From: Gammaproteobacteria bacterium | GTDB taxonomy: Bacteria; Pseudomonadota; Gammaproteobacteria; Arenicellales; Poriferihabitantaceae | Direction of reading: 5' to 3' | Assembly: GCA_022822625.1 (NCBI GenBank) | Contig: JAJEAV010000019.1 | Span: 1-33,998 of the forward strand | Length of the DNA stretch: 33,998 nt | Shown here: in pieces, positions 15,284 to 25,696 of the stretch | Layout of the letters: each line of letters begins with the position of its first letter | Numbering within the stretch: the first letter of the stretch is position 1 | The notes under the pieces: generated by a model | Told to the model about the DNA's origin: nothing | Database searches by the model: none | Seen by the model: the letters and a program-made list of their open reading frames with translations, nothing else | Program-made: the position numbers and the translations under genes

Positions 15284-16426
15284 TTAATCGGCCTGTTTGC
15301 GCAGCCAGTGAGGCAGGTCATAGTAATCCATGCCCTTCTCCGACAGGTCGTATGCCGGGTTGCCGACCATGCGTATTTTCCGAGCCTGGCGAAACTGCGG
15401 GGCTTCCTCAATCTCCCCCTGCTCTTCATCAGTTTCATCTGGAGGTTGAACCAGTCCGATCTTCCTGGCCCCGTTGAAGGTAAGGCCAGTGGCCACTACT
15501 GTAACACTGATCTCTTCCTCCATCTCGTTGTCAATCGACATGCCTATGATCATGTTGCAGTCCCGATGATCATACTCACGGATGATTTTGCAGATATCCC
15601 CGAATTCGTTGACACTCATATTCGGTCCGCCTGTGATATTGACCAGAATACCTTTTGCACCCTCGATTTCGTCATCTTCCAGAAATGGACTGGAGATGGC
15701 CATCTGGATGGCTTCCTTGGCCCGATTTTCACCAGTTGCCGTGGCCGACCCCATCACGGCCATGCCCATGGAACCCATGATGTTCCTCACATCGGCAAAG
15801 TCAAGATTGATCTTTCCCGGCTTGGTAATCACATCGGAAATACCCTTTACTGCATTCAGCAAAACCTGATCGGCCATGCCAAAGGCGGCCTGGAAACTCT
15901 CATCACCGCCTGCAACTTCCGGAATTTTGTCGTTGGGTATGATGATCAGGGAATCGACATATTTCTGAAGTTCCACGATCCCTTCATCCGCGACTGCCCT
16001 TCGCCTCTCTCCCTCATAATCAAAGGGTCGTGTAACCACCGCGACCGAGAGTATTTTCAGTTCACGCGCTACTTCAGCGACAACCGGTGCTGCTCCGGTG
16101 CCAGTACCACCGCCCATACCTGCTGCTATGAATGCCATGTCAGCCCCTTGGAGCGCACTTGTGATGCTGTCGCGCATTTCCAGGGCTGCCTGCCGTCCAA
16201 CTTCAGGATTTGCACCGGCACCCAAACCGCGAGTGATGGTTTCACCCAACTGGAGTTTGGTGATTAACCCTGACGACGCAGTGCTTAAAGCCTGTGCATC
16301 GGTATTGGCGATGATGAATTCAACATCGGTCAGGTTGGCCGACAGCATATACTCGACAGCATTGCTGCCACCACCGCCAACACCGATAACCTTGATCACC
16401 GCGCGTTGATTTTCAAGCTCAAACAT
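15284..16426 (-). CDS. ftsZ: cell division protein FtsZ
   Basis: FtsZ is the tubulin-like GTPase that polymerises into the division ring. The 380-residue protein has GVGGGGSNAV near 15-24, the tubulin signature GGGTGTG at 105-111, and the synergy loop NLDFADV at 207-213 with Asp209 and Asp212. The C-terminal peptide (DYYDLPHWLRKQAD) is the docking site for FtsA and ZipA, here with Trp in place of the more usual Phe. GGAG is eight bases before the ATG. It follows ftsA after 54 bp, the longest gap between ftsL and the end of the cluster, and ends the dcw run before a probable terminator. Confidence 0.98.
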   Translation of the reverse strand: MFELENQRAVIKVIGVGGGGSNAVEYMLSANLTDVEFIIANTDAQALSTASSGLITKLQLGETITRGLGAGANPEVGRQAALEMRDSITSALQGADMAFIAAGMGGGTGTGAAPVVAEVARELKILSVAVVTRPFDYEGERRRAVADEGIVELQKYVDSLIIIPNDKIPEVAGGDESFQAAFGMADQVLLNAVKGISDVITKPGKINLDFADVRNIMGSMGMAVMGSATATGENRAKEAIQMAISSPFLEDDEIEGAKGILVNITGGPNMSVNEFGDICKIIREYDHRDCNMIIGMSIDNEMEEEISVTVVATGLTFNGARKIGLVQPPDETDEEQGEIEEAPQFRQARKIRMVGNPAYDLSEKGMDYYDLPHWLRKQAD

Positions 16427-16480
16427 GACTATTTCTCCGTATAAAAATTTTGTTTGTTGTAATGAAGGATTGTTTTCTGT

Positions 16481-17722
16481 TTATGCAAAAATGCTCTTTA
16501 CCCACCCCGTGATGGACTTGCCTATTTTTTCTTCGGTTGAATATTCTTCGAGAACCAGACTCTTTCGGTTTTTCCTGGCATAACCATGCTTGATTAGCCC
16601 TACTCCTGTTGAAAAGATCGGATTTCTGATCGATTGCTCCAGATTGCCCTGATAGTCCGGCATGCCTCGGCGAACTGGCAGGTGGAAAATCTCTTCAGCC
16701 AGTTCAACAATTCCGTCCAACCCCGATGTACCGCCGGTAAGCACGATCCCGGAACCGATCAGGTTGAGAAAGCCGCTACGGTCCAGTTCAGCCTGGATCA
16801 TCATCAACAGTTCATCAACCCTTGGCTCGATGACCTCGGCCAATGCCCATCGCTTCAGCTTTCTCGGCGGTCGCCCGCCAATGCTGGCTATCTCAATTTC
16901 GTGATCCCTGTCAACCAGCTGAACCAGGACATTTCCAAAGCGTTTCTTGATTTCTTCTGCGACAGTCTTGGGTGTATTGAATGCCATCGCTATGTCATTG
17001 GTAACGTGATCGCCGGCGATGGGAATAACCGCAGTATGCTTGATGAAACCATCATGATAGACCGCGATATCGGTGGTTCCCCCACCAATGTCAACCATGC
17101 ACACACCAAGGTCCTTCTCGTCATGGCTCAGCACCGTCTCGGAAGATGCAATTTGCTCAAGCACCAGCGCATTTGCTTCAAGACCGCAACGGCGGATACA
17201 CTTCATGATGTTCTGGGCCGCACTTGTGGCTCCTGTAATCACATGCACCCCAACCTCCATCCTGACTCCGGACATGCCTATTGGATCCTGTATACCCTGT
17301 TGACCATCGATCGTGAAATCCTGTGGCAGAACATGCAGGATACTATGGTCACTTGGCACCGCCATCGCCCGGGCCGCTTCAAGCACACGACGGACATCGA
17401 ACTCGTCTACCTCGCCATTCTTGATTGGCGCTACTCCGAGTGAGTTGATGCTGTGAATATGGGCACCGGCAATCCCGACATAGACAGAACCGATATCATA
17501 ATTTGCCATCAGACTGGCCTCTTCAACCGCCCTCTGTATTGACTGGACTGTTGATTCAATATCGGAAATCACGCCTTTTTTCATGCCCTTGGCACGTTGA
17601 TGCCCCAAGCCAATGATCTTCATTTCACCAAGCGCATTGAATTCGGCCACGATGGCAAGCACCTTCGTGGTACCGATATCGAGGCCGACAAGTATGGAGT
17701 CCGATGGTTTTTTGGTCATCAT
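16481..17722 (-). CDS. ftsA: cell division protein FtsA
   Basis: FtsA is the actin-like protein that anchors FtsZ to the membrane. The 413-residue protein has the phosphate-1 motif (VGLDIGTTKV) near the start, the conserved VDIGGGTTD in the second half, and TGGTSGLDG (adenosine motif). It ends in a short amphipathic, basic helix (ITGWVKSIFA), the membrane-targeting sequence. Two ATG codons are adjacent; the first is used here. There is no strong ribosome site, and the gap to ftsQ is 31 bp. Confidence 0.98.
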   Translation of the reverse strand: MMTKKPSDSILVGLDIGTTKVLAIVAEFNALGEMKIIGLGHQRAKGMKKGVISDIESTVQSIQRAVEEASLMANYDIGSVYVGIAGAHIHSINSLGVAPIKNGEVDEFDVRRVLEAARAMAVPSDHSILHVLPQDFTIDGQQGIQDPIGMSGVRMEVGVHVITGATSAAQNIMKCIRRCGLEANALVLEQIASSETVLSHDEKDLGVCMVDIGGGTTDIAVYHDGFIKHTAVIPIAGDHVTNDIAMAFNTPKTVAEEIKKRFGNVLVQLVDRDHEIEIASIGGRPPRKLKRWALAEVIEPRVDELLMMIQAELDRSGFLNLIGSGIVLTGGTSGLDGIVELAEEIFHLPVRRGMPDYQGNLEQSIRNPIFSTGVGLIKHGYARKNRKSLVLEEYSTEEKIGKSITGWVKSIFA

Positions 17723-17753
17723 GATCGGTCAACAATTCCCATGCATTACCCAG

Positions 17754-18701
17754 TTATCCAGACTCCTGCATTGCCAGAGTCTCCCCCTCTTCGCCTTTCC
17801 AGCGAATTGCAAAGCCGTTGGTATAACGAAGATCGATTGATTCGATCTGTTCAAACTGATCGATCAGTCCTCGATCAAGACTGGCCACGAACCTTGAAAT
17901 CCGTTCCACTGCATTTTGCTGATTGACCACCATGCGGGGCGGGGGCCTGGAAGGCTTGGACGCACTTCCGGCTTCTGTCCTGGCTCTGGACAAAACGCTG
18001 GGAGACAACTCAAGGTGCCATACGTGTACATCGTCAGCGGTCAGCGAAATCAGGTTCAGGCCCCATACTGCGAATCTCTCCGACCAGTCAAGATAGGACT
18101 CGAATAATTTCTGTTCCTCGCCCGGAGCTCCGGAAAGGGCGGGCAGACGTGCTATTTCATGCGCTTCGACAAACGGCGGAATATCGAGCACCTCACCGGT
18201 GTAATTAATCCATTTCCGATCATTCCAGCGAACCACCGGGTTAATCGGGGAAACCACGATTACTAGTGTTGAAGGCCATTGGCGATGCACCGAAACGGAA
18301 GATATCCAGGGTATCTGTGTGACCTGGTCCTTCAGTTTCCCAAGATTGGCAGAGAAGAAGTTGCCATCAAGCTCGGACAGGGCGACTTCGCGGATTGTCT
18401 CGGCACCACGACTCTCGAATCCATCCTTGATGGTAATCTGGGTAAACATGAACCTATCCTGTATCAACCGTTGGTCGACAGCATAAATAAGCCCTAACGG
18501 CACGATCATGGAAGCAAGAAAAAGCACCAGTCTGACCCAGGGTCGAACGGGTTTCGACACAGGAACAATGTCCGGATCCCGACCTACCGGATCCATGAAC
18601 GGGTCGAGATCTTCAAGATCGATGTTCATCGTCGGTTCTACCCGTTTCGAGCGAGTCCCCGGTTCGAGAATCAGGCGACTGTATTGTTGGTCATCAGTCA
18701 T
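17754..18701 (-). CDS. ftsQ: cell division protein FtsQ
   Basis: FtsQ is a bitopic inner-membrane protein that recruits FtsB and FtsL to the divisome. The 315-residue protein has a cytoplasmic N-terminus of about 55 residues, one membrane helix (about 56-74), a POTRA domain (about 85-155, containing IPWISSVSVHRQWPSTL) and the beta domain. Its ATG overlaps the murB stop as ATGA with GGAG seven bases upstream, so it is translationally coupled to murB. In E. coli ddl lies at this junction; here it is missing. Confidence 0.95.
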   Translation of the reverse strand: MTDDQQYSRLILEPGTRSKRVEPTMNIDLEDLDPFMDPVGRDPDIVPVSKPVRPWVRLVLFLASMIVPLGLIYAVDQRLIQDRFMFTQITIKDGFESRGAETIREVALSELDGNFFSANLGKLKDQVTQIPWISSVSVHRQWPSTLVIVVSPINPVVRWNDRKWINYTGEVLDIPPFVEAHEIARLPALSGAPGEEQKLFESYLDWSERFAVWGLNLISLTADDVHVWHLELSPSVLSRARTEAGSASKPSRPPPRMVVNQQNAVERISRFVASLDRGLIDQFEQIESIDLRYTNGFAIRWKGEEGETLAMQESG

Positions 18702-19621
18702 TGGCCATCTCCAATAATCCGCACTTCCGGCACCAGGCGAACACCGGTACCTTGTTCGACCGTGTCCTGCACATGGAGAATCAGTTCTTCAATCTGTCGG
18801 GAAGTCGCTTTTCGTTCACGATTGACGATAAAATTTGCATGTACATCGGAAACTACCGCGTTGCCGATGGCGTACCCCTTCAATCCGCACCTTTCAATCA
18901 ATCGAGCGGCATGGTCCCCTTCCGGATTTCGAAATACCGAGCCGGCATTTGCAGTTTGCACCGGTTGAGAAGCGTTGCGCAGCTTGCGTTGATCGCGAAT
19001 AACTTGCCGTCCATCATATTCATCGGCAGCCATTTCAAGCACCAATGTTGCAGCCAGAATGCAGCAATCCTCAGGCAGCTCTACCTGACGATAGCCATGC
19101 TGCACGGTTTCCTTTTCATGAACCGAACACTCACCACTGCGATCAACACACTCAATCGATTCCACACGATGCCATGTCTCGTCACCGAACGCACCGGCAT
19201 TCATGGCCAATGCACCTCCGAACGACCCGGGAACGCTTGCCAGAAATTCGGCCCCCTTTAGCCTGTTTGAAGCTGCAGCCCTTGCCACGTTGGCACTGGA
19301 AACACCAGCTTCGGCATACAGTCGACAATCGCCCAGGACCACGATTTTCCTGAGCCCGGATGAGACATGAATCACCATTCCCCGGATGCCGCCATCACGC
19401 ACCAGCAAGTTACTTCCGAGTCCAACCCATGCAACCGGCATGGTTTTTGGCAATGCCCTGAGCAGTTGCACCAAATCCTGCCTGTCATGGGGAAAATACA
19501 TGTAATCCGCGGTACCACCGGTTCTCCAACTGGTATGCCGTGACATTGGCTCGTCAAACCGTAGTTCCCCCGCCAGAGATTCGGGGGGGCTGAATTCCCT
19601 GTACACGATGGACTCAGACAC
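18698..19621 (-). CDS. murB: UDP-N-acetylenolpyruvoylglucosamine reductase
   Basis: MurB reduces enolpyruvyl-UDP-GlcNAc to UDP-MurNAc with NADPH and FAD. The 307-residue form is the shorter, type II enzyme. Visible are the FAD-binding segments (GLGSNLLVRDGG; PGSFGGALAMNAGAFG), the catalytic serine in NAGSVFRNP, and the glutamate in LVPEVRIIG. The start was set at a GTG that overlaps the murC stop by 8 bp and has GGAG seven bases upstream. The frame is open to 19699, but those 26 residues lie inside murC. It is one of the non-ATG starts in the cluster. Confidence 0.96.
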   Translation of the reverse strand: MSESIVYREFSPPESLAGELRFDEPMSRHTSWRTGGTADYMYFPHDRQDLVQLLRALPKTMPVAWVGLGSNLLVRDGGIRGMVIHVSSGLRKIVVLGDCRLYAEAGVSSANVARAAASNRLKGAEFLASVPGSFGGALAMNAGAFGDETWHRVESIECVDRSGECSVHEKETVQHGYRQVELPEDCCILAATLVLEMAADEYDGRQVIRDQRKLRNASQPVQTANAGSVFRNPEGDHAARLIERCGLKGYAIGNAVVSDVHANFIVNRERKATSRQIEELILHVQDTVEQGTGVRLVPEVRIIGDGQ

Positions 19622-21029
19622 GGACTTGCTCCAGATCGTGGTTCCCCATGGCCGGCCCGGCTGCCAACTCGGCAGCAAACTGACTGATACTGCCCGCACC
19701 CATGGTGATTACGACATCATCCTGCCGAGTCATTTTCGGTAGAATATTCCTGAGTTCATCGAATGTTTCAGCAAATTCCGAGTCCTCTGCCTCCTTTCGG
19801 ATGGCATCAGACAATGCCTTGCCGTCAAAGCCCGGAATCGGTTCCTCACCGGCCGCATAAACCCCGGTGGTCACTAGGGCGGGCACGGATGACAAAACCT
19901 GCACAAACTCGTCAAACAGGTCCCTGGTCCGGCTATAGCGATGGGGCTGGAACACGACAACAATGCGCCTCTGTGGCCAGCAATCCCGAGCGGCCTGTAC
20001 GGTCACTTGAATCTCACTCGGGTGATGGGCATAGTCATCGATCAACTCGACCGTATGATCGGCAAGCTGAATCTCTCCCAGTACCTCAAACCGCCGTGAT
20101 ATACCCTCGAATTCTGACAGCGTGGAACGAATCACGTCCAGCGACACATCAAGATTGAATCCGGTCGCAATAACCGCCAGTGCATTCAACACGTTATGAC
20201 GCCCGGGCAAGGCCAGCTTGAACTTGCCGATCGAGCGGGCGTTACGAGACACCTCAAAGGTGCTCTCGAAACCGGCTTGTGAAAACTGACTGGCCTTGAA
20301 ATCAGCATCATCCGAAAAACCATAGGTCACAAAGGAACGATTCAAGCGATGCAGAATACGCCGCACACCCGGATCATCAATGCACAGGACCGCCAATCCG
20401 TAAAACGGAAGGTTGTGCAGAAAATCCACGTAGGTCTGTTCCAGGTTTTCCACCTTGCCCTCATAGGTTTCCATGTGATCCTGATCAATATTGGTAACCA
20501 CGGCAATCAGCGGCTGCAGATGCAAAAATGATGCATCACTCTCATCCGCCTCAGCCACCAGAAACTCACCGCCCCCCAGACGACTATTGGTATTGGTGCT
20601 ATTGATAACACCGCCGACAATAAAAGTTGGGTCGGTTCCGGCATTAATCAGCAAGGTGGATACCAAAGAGGTAGTCGTGGTTTTGCCATGTGTGCCGGTA
20701 ATGGCGATACCTTTCCTGAAGCGCATCACTTCACCGAGCATTTCCGCTCTGGATACGACCGGTATTTTTCGCAAACGGGCTGCTTCCAGTTCCGGATTGT
20801 CGTGACCAATTGCCGTGGAATACACCACCACATCCGCATTGCCCAGATTATCGGAATGGTGCCGGTGATGCAGTTTGACGCCGGCCCTGGCCAATCGCTG
20901 CGTGGTGCGTGAGCGAGAGACATCCGAACCCGACACCCGGTATCCCAGATCCAGCAATACTTCGGCGATGCCGCTCATGCCAACCCCGCCGATTCCCAAA
21001 AAATGGATGTGCTCTACGAACTCGCGCAT
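19614..21029 (-). CDS. murC: UDP-N-acetylmuramate--L-alanine ligase
   Basis: MurC adds L-alanine to UDP-MurNAc, the first peptide step. The 471-residue protein has the Mur ligase P-loop TGTHGKTTT at 111-119, the N-terminal UDP-binding GIGGVGMSG at about 12-20, and the ligase motifs EADESDASFL and DYAHHPSEI. The ATG has GGAGG four bases upstream, inside the end of murG, giving a 16-bp overlap. It is followed by overlapping murB. Confidence 0.98.
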   Translation of the reverse strand: MREFVEHIHFLGIGGVGMSGIAEVLLDLGYRVSGSDVSRSRTTQRLARAGVKLHHRHHSDNLGNADVVVYSTAIGHDNPELEAARLRKIPVVSRAEMLGEVMRFRKGIAITGTHGKTTTTSLVSTLLINAGTDPTFIVGGVINSTNTNSRLGGGEFLVAEADESDASFLHLQPLIAVVTNIDQDHMETYEGKVENLEQTYVDFLHNLPFYGLAVLCIDDPGVRRILHRLNRSFVTYGFSDDADFKASQFSQAGFESTFEVSRNARSIGKFKLALPGRHNVLNALAVIATGFNLDVSLDVIRSTLSEFEGISRRFEVLGEIQLADHTVELIDDYAHHPSEIQVTVQAARDCWPQRRIVVVFQPHRYSRTRDLFDEFVQVLSSVPALVTTGVYAAGEEPIPGFDGKALSDAIRKEAEDSEFAETFDELRNILPKMTRQDDVVITMGAGSISQFAAELAAGPAMGNHDLEQVRV

Positions 21030-22090
21030 GCGACCTCCATACAGGTTTTCGCAACCGATCGGGAAGCATCGGGCTTTCCTAGCGCACGCGCTGCACTGGC
21101 TATTTGAATCAACTCATCGGGGTTTTTCAGAAGGCGTTTCAGATCAGTGAGCCAATCACCCTTGTGCCACTCCTGTTCCCGAAACATCAAACCGGCCTGA
21201 TTCCTGACCAGAAATTCGGCATTGACCGCCTGATGGTCATCTACGGCATACGGATACGGCACCAGAATTGCCGCCACCCCGGCACAACAGATCTCGGCGA
21301 TGGTCATGGCACCAGCCCGACAGATGACGATATGGCTCCAGGCATAGGCATCCGCCATGTCATCGATAAACGGGTCGACTCGGCATTCAATACCCCGACG
21401 TTCATATTCGGTGGTGATCAGGGAAGCGTCTCTCTGACCGCACTGATGCCATACTTGCAGGCTATCGAGTTCCGACTTGCCCAGTAATTCCGGCAAATCC
21501 ATATTAAATGCGACTGCCCCCTGACTACCCCCAAGCACCAGAATACGGTTCAAGGGGGAAATTCCGGACAGGCGCTCTGCCGGCTCGGGAATTCCGGAAA
21601 TGCTGCTACGAACCGGATTACCGGTCCATACCGACTGGTTGATACCTCGAGGGGAAGGAAACCCGGACATCACCACTTTCGCAACCCTTGCCAGAAACCT
21701 GTTGGTCCATCCTGCAACTGAATTTTGCTCATGCAGGAGTAACGGCAACCCCATCACCACCCCTGTCAATCCACCAGGTCCGGATACAAATCCACCCATA
21801 CCGATGATCACATCCGGTTTTCTTTTCCGGATAATTTCGAAGACCTGCGACATGGCCCTTGCCATCATGAATGGCAGTTTCAACAGGCCAATCATGCCAC
21901 GTCCCCGCAAACCCTGGATTGAAATAGTGTCGTAGGCAATACCGGCCAACGGAACCAGACGCGATTCGAGACCCCCGACACTTCCAACCCAGGAGAGTTC
22001 AACCTGCTGCTCTGCGAGATCTTCGGCAACAGCCAGGGCAGGCATGACATGCCCACCGGTTCCTCCCGCCAAAATCATGATGCGTGTCAT
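21014..22090 (-). CDS. murG: UDP-GlcNAc:lipid I GlcNAc transferase
   Basis: MurG converts lipid I to lipid II on the inner face of the cytoplasmic membrane. The 358-residue GT-B glycosyltransferase has the first G-loop GGTGGH at 9-14, the second loop region (LVLGGSQGAVAFN), and the UDP-GlcNAc-binding stretch (CRAGAMTIAE). The ATG overlaps the ftsW stop as ATGA. Confidence 0.98.
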   Translation of the reverse strand: MTRIMILAGGTGGHVMPALAVAEDLAEQQVELSWVGSVGGLESRLVPLAGIAYDTISIQGLRGRGMIGLLKLPFMMARAMSQVFEIIRKRKPDVIIGMGGFVSGPGGLTGVVMGLPLLLHEQNSVAGWTNRFLARVAKVVMSGFPSPRGINQSVWTGNPVRSSISGIPEPAERLSGISPLNRILVLGGSQGAVAFNMDLPELLGKSELDSLQVWHQCGQRDASLITTEYERRGIECRVDPFIDDMADAYAWSHIVICRAGAMTIAEICCAGVAAILVPYPYAVDDHQAVNAEFLVRNQAGLMFREQEWHKGDWLTDLKRLLKNPDELIQIASAARALGKPDASRSVAKTCMEVACASS

Positions 22091-23271
22091 GAATATCCCT
22101 CCATGGTTCTCTGATCACGAAGCCTGATGTGTCGTTCGATCGCGAGCAATAACCCGATTCCGATCATTGAGCTCAACATGCTGCTCCCGCCATAGCTGAT
22201 GAAGGGCAGGGTCAAGCCCGTAGTCGGCAACAGTCCGATATTGACACCGACATGCACGATCGACTGAAATGAAATTTGAAAACCGATACCAATCGCCAGG
22301 ACAGAACAGAACATGTCCCCTTCTGTCCAGCACCTTTGTGCAAGCTGGAACATCGTCCACATCAGTGCCGCAAACAGAAGTATGATTGCAATGATTCCAG
22401 CCGAACCCAGCTCCTCACCAACAATTGCGATCAGAAAGTCATTCTCTCCAAAGGGCAGATAGAACAATTTCTGGATACTGTTACCCAAACCAACTCCAAA
22501 CCATTCTCCCCGACCAATTGCAATCAGGGATTGAACGAGTTGATAGCCACTACCGGTGGCATCATTGAACGGATCAAGATAGTTGAACAGTCTTTCCCTG
22601 CGATAGTCGACAGCCAGAATCAGTGCCACAACTGTAGCAACGGCCGCGGATCCGATATACAGAATGTGCATCAACCGGGCACCGGCCAGGAACAGCATGA
22701 TGCTGACAGTCGCCCCGATTACCATGACCATGCCGAGGTCCGGCTGGAGCAGCAGCAACAGGCATACCGAACCCAATACCAGAAAATATGGCTTCCAGAT
22801 TTCCAGGGTATGGACTGCATGGCGATTTTGCGATAGATGTGCTGCAAAGAAAATGATGGTCAGGATCTTGGTCAATTCAGCGGGCTGGATCGTTGCCACG
22901 CCAATATTGATCCACCTACGGCTACCGTTAATTTCGACCCCTATACCCGGTATCAGGACCAGTACCAGCAGTGCGGCACCGATTCCCATGAGCCACTTGA
23001 AGTATCGCTGGATCCAGTGAATGCTGACATGTGATACTGCCCACATCACAAATACACTGACGGCTATATGGAACAGATGTCGCAGGAATTTCTGATGATT
23101 CGGGGCCAGCGACGGGTCCGAACTGATTGCGGTTGCGGAGAACACCATGATCAGGCCAAGGGATACCAACATGGAGACAATGATGAACAATCGACTGTTT
23201 CCGATACCAGATGGCATGTAGGCCAAACTGGTCTCTCCTGATTTCGGTCTGAAGAGTCTCCCCATGTTCAT
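22087..23271 (-). CDS. ftsW: SEDS peptidoglycan glycosyltransferase FtsW
   Basis: FtsW polymerises lipid II at the septum together with FtsI. The 394-residue protein has about ten membrane helices and the SEDS signatures: INGSRRWINIG, QPAELTKI, and GENDFLIAIVGEELG, which carries the catalytic-loop acidic residue region. Its start overlaps the murD stop as ATGA, and the stop overlaps the murG start in the same way. Confidence 0.97.
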   Translation of the reverse strand: MNMGRLFRPKSGETSLAYMPSGIGNSRLFIIVSMLVSLGLIMVFSATAISSDPSLAPNHQKFLRHLFHIAVSVFVMWAVSHVSIHWIQRYFKWLMGIGAALLVLVLIPGIGVEINGSRRWINIGVATIQPAELTKILTIIFFAAHLSQNRHAVHTLEIWKPYFLVLGSVCLLLLLQPDLGMVMVIGATVSIMLFLAGARLMHILYIGSAAVATVVALILAVDYRRERLFNYLDPFNDATGSGYQLVQSLIAIGRGEWFGVGLGNSIQKLFYLPFGENDFLIAIVGEELGSAGIIAIILLFAALMWTMFQLAQRCWTEGDMFCSVLAIGIGFQISFQSIVHVGVNIGLLPTTGLTLPFISYGGSSMLSSMIGIGLLLAIERHIRLRDQRTMEGYS

Positions 23272-24611
23272 GACTTGACTCGTTTGACAACAGTTTCGAT
23301 GAAAGCTTCGCCCCGATGAACGTAGCTCTCAAACATGTCGTAACTTGCACAGGCCGGTGAAAACAACACCACCTCACCGGAAGTTGCCAGATTGACAGCC
23401 ATCTCGATGGCCTGTTCAAGAGACAGGGCATTGCTCCTTTCGGTGTGCTCGGAAAGTGCCGCATCTATTACGTCTGCGTCCTCGCCAATCAGGATGACGT
23501 GGCGAACCTTCTGCTCAATCAGAATCCCCAGACTCCTGAAATCAGCACCCTTGCCCTGCCCGCCGGCAATCAGAATGATGGGCCTGTTGAAATTCATGAT
23601 CGCCGCCCTCGTGGCACCGGGATTGGTTGCCTTGGAATCATTAATCCACTGAATACCGCGATACTCACACACCAACTGGCAGCGATGTGGCAACCCCCGG
23701 AAGTTTGCGGCTGCCCGAATCACGGCATCATCCAGCTTGACCCCTGACGCATAGACAAGTGCAAACCCGGAAAGTACATTCAGGAGATGGGAGTCACCCT
23801 GAATGCCAAGTTGATCTTCACGAATCAGTTGCTGATTTCCATGAACAAGAATCCGCATGCCATCCTGCTCAAGGATGCCAAATTCACAGTCCTGATCCGT
23901 TGCCTGCAATCCAAATCCAATTGGATTGAGGGTCCGGGGTGATGCCCTGTACAAATAATCATCACCGCAATTGATAATAGCCTGCTTCGCATTCCGGAAA
24001 ATTCTCAGTTTGGCTTCCGTGTAAGCCTGAATGGTCTTGTGACGATCCAGATGGTCTTCGCTGATGTTGAGAATTATCGCCGCCTCCAGATGCAGGGAAT
24101 ACACGGTTTCCAGTTGGAAACTGGACAACTCGAGCACATAAAAATCAGGTCGGTCCTGCTCGAGGAGATTCAGGGCCGGAGTGCCAAGATTGCCCCCCAC
24201 AATAGCCTGTCGGCCAGCAGCAACAAGCATGTCCCGAACCAGCATGGTTACTGTTGACTTGCCGTTTGATCCGGTAATTCCGATCACCGGGGCCTCAACC
24301 ACCCTTGCGAAAAGCTCAATGTCGCCCACCAGCTTGCTGGTCATTACTGACTCAGGCAACTCGATACCGGGGCTTGCAACAATTTCATCAAACTCCTCCA
24401 GGTTCTCTAGCGGAATCCGTCCGGTGACTAGATTGACATTGGGGTAGTGCTCTTTCAGTGCATTCATGTAAGGCGGTATCTCACGTGTATCTGCAACAGT
24501 CAGCCTGACCGGTAGCCGGGCGAGATGACGAACCGCAGAATACCCGCTGATTCCAAGTCCAATCACCAGAATCGATTTGATGGGTTCCCGATGTTGTGCG
24601 AGAGTTACCAT
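23268..24611 (-). CDS. murD: UDP-MurNAc-L-Ala--D-glutamate ligase
   Basis: MurD adds D-glutamate to UDP-MurNAc-L-Ala. From the chosen ATG the protein has 447 residues, with the N-terminal VIGLGISG at about 16-23, P-loop TGSNGKST at 113-120, and the ligase segments LNISEDHLDRH and NDSKATNPGAT. The frame is open back to 24701, but those 30 residues lie inside mraY. The ATG two bases after the mraY stop fits the family start (VTLAQHREPIKS before the first strand). No clear ribosome site is seen, so coupling to mraY is likely. Confidence 0.96.
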   Translation of the reverse strand: MVTLAQHREPIKSILVIGLGISGYSAVRHLARLPVRLTVADTREIPPYMNALKEHYPNVNLVTGRIPLENLEEFDEIVASPGIELPESVMTSKLVGDIELFARVVEAPVIGITGSNGKSTVTMLVRDMLVAAGRQAIVGGNLGTPALNLLEQDRPDFYVLELSSFQLETVYSLHLEAAIILNISEDHLDRHKTIQAYTEAKLRIFRNAKQAIINCGDDYLYRASPRTLNPIGFGLQATDQDCEFGILEQDGMRILVHGNQQLIREDQLGIQGDSHLLNVLSGFALVYASGVKLDDAVIRAAANFRGLPHRCQLVCEYRGIQWINDSKATNPGATRAAIMNFNRPIILIAGGQGKGADFRSLGILIEQKVRHVILIGEDADVIDAALSEHTERSNALSLEQAIEMAVNLATSGEVVLFSPACASYDMFESYVHRGEAFIETVVKRVKS

Positions 24612-24613
24612 GC

Positions 24614-25696
24614 TTACCGGATCTTCAGTGTGGCAAGTCCAATCAACATCAGGATCAGACTTATTATCCAGAAACGCACAATGACCCGTGGCTCGGGCCA
24701 TCCCTTCAGTTCGAAGTGATGGTGCAAAGGTGCCATCTTGAACACCCTGCGGCCGGTCATCTTGTAGGAGACAACCTGGATCATCACCGAGACCGTCTCG
24801 ATTACGAACACACCGCCCATGATCAACAGTACAATCTCCTGGCGCACAATGACGGCAATCAGACCAATCGCCGCACCCATGCTCAAGGCACCTACATCGC
24901 CCAGGAATACCTGTGCGGGATAGGCGTTGAACCAGAGAAATCCGAGACCGGCACCAACCAGAGCCGAACAGAAAATAGCTACTTCACCCGCTCCCGGTAT
25001 GTAGGGAATGCCCAGATAAGCCGAAAAATTGAAATGCCCGGTTGCATAGGCAAAGATTGCCAATGCGCCTGAAACCATGACAACCGGCATGATGGCAAGG
25101 CCATCCAGGCCGTCTGTGAGGTTCACTGCATTGCTACTGCCGACAATCACCAGATAGGCAAGAATCAGATAGCCCCAGCCTAGTGGCAAAGCCACATTCT
25201 TGAAAAACGGCAACAGCAGTTCTGTCTCTGCCGGGGTCGTTGCATTCCAGTACAGGAACACGGCCGCCGACAAGCCTGCCACCGACTGGAGCAGAAGCTT
25301 GTTGCGGACGCTCAATCCCCTGGAGTTTTTTCGGGTGAGTTTCGAATAATCGTCAATCCAGCCAATGATTCCGAACGAGATCGTGATAAAGATCAGAATC
25401 CATATGAAACGGTTATCCAGATTTGCCCAGAGCAGAGTAGTAATGACTACCGCTCCAAGCACCAGAATCCCGCCCATGGTAGGAGTACCTGCCTTTTGCA
25501 GGTGAGTCTGGGGGCCATCGTCCCGAATGTTCTGGCCAATTCCGAAATGATTCAGCTTGCGGATCATCGTCGGTGCAAACACGAAAAACAGCAAAATGCT
25601 GGTCAGAACGCCACAGATGCTACGAAACGTCAGATAGCGAAACACATTGAGGAAGGTGTACTCCCGGGAAATATTTTCAAACAGCCAGGTCAGCAT
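24614..25696 (-). CDS. mraY: phospho-MurNAc-pentapeptide transferase
   Basis: MraY transfers phospho-MurNAc-pentapeptide to undecaprenyl phosphate, giving lipid I. The 360-residue, ten-helix membrane protein has KAGTPTMGG at 69-77, the catalytic DDYSK at 115-119, [10 protein letters not shown], and the [11 protein letters not shown] loop near the end. Its ATG lies 7 bp inside the end of murF. Confidence 0.98.
   Translation of the reverse strand: MLTWLFENISREYTFLNVFRYLTFRSICGVLTSILLFFVFAPTMIRKLNHFGIGQNIRDDGPQTHLQKAGTPTMGGILVLGAVVITTLLWANLDNRFIWILIFITISFGIIGWIDDYSKLTRKNSRGLSVRNKLLLQSVAGLSAAVFLYWNATTPAETELLLPFFKNVALPLGWGYLILAYLVIVGSSNAVNLTDGLDGLAIMPVVMVSGALAIFAYATGHFNFSAYLGIPYIPGAGEVAIFCSALVGAGLGFLWFNAYPAQVFLGDVGALSMGAAIGLIAVIVRQEIVLLIMGGVFVIETVSVMIQVVSYKMTGRRVFKMAPLHHHFELKGWPEPRVIVRFWIISLILMLIGLATLKIR

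Noticed and set aside
15173..16267. 364-codon open frame on the plus strand over ftsZ
   Set aside because: It is antisense to ftsZ and its translation has no domain-like pattern.
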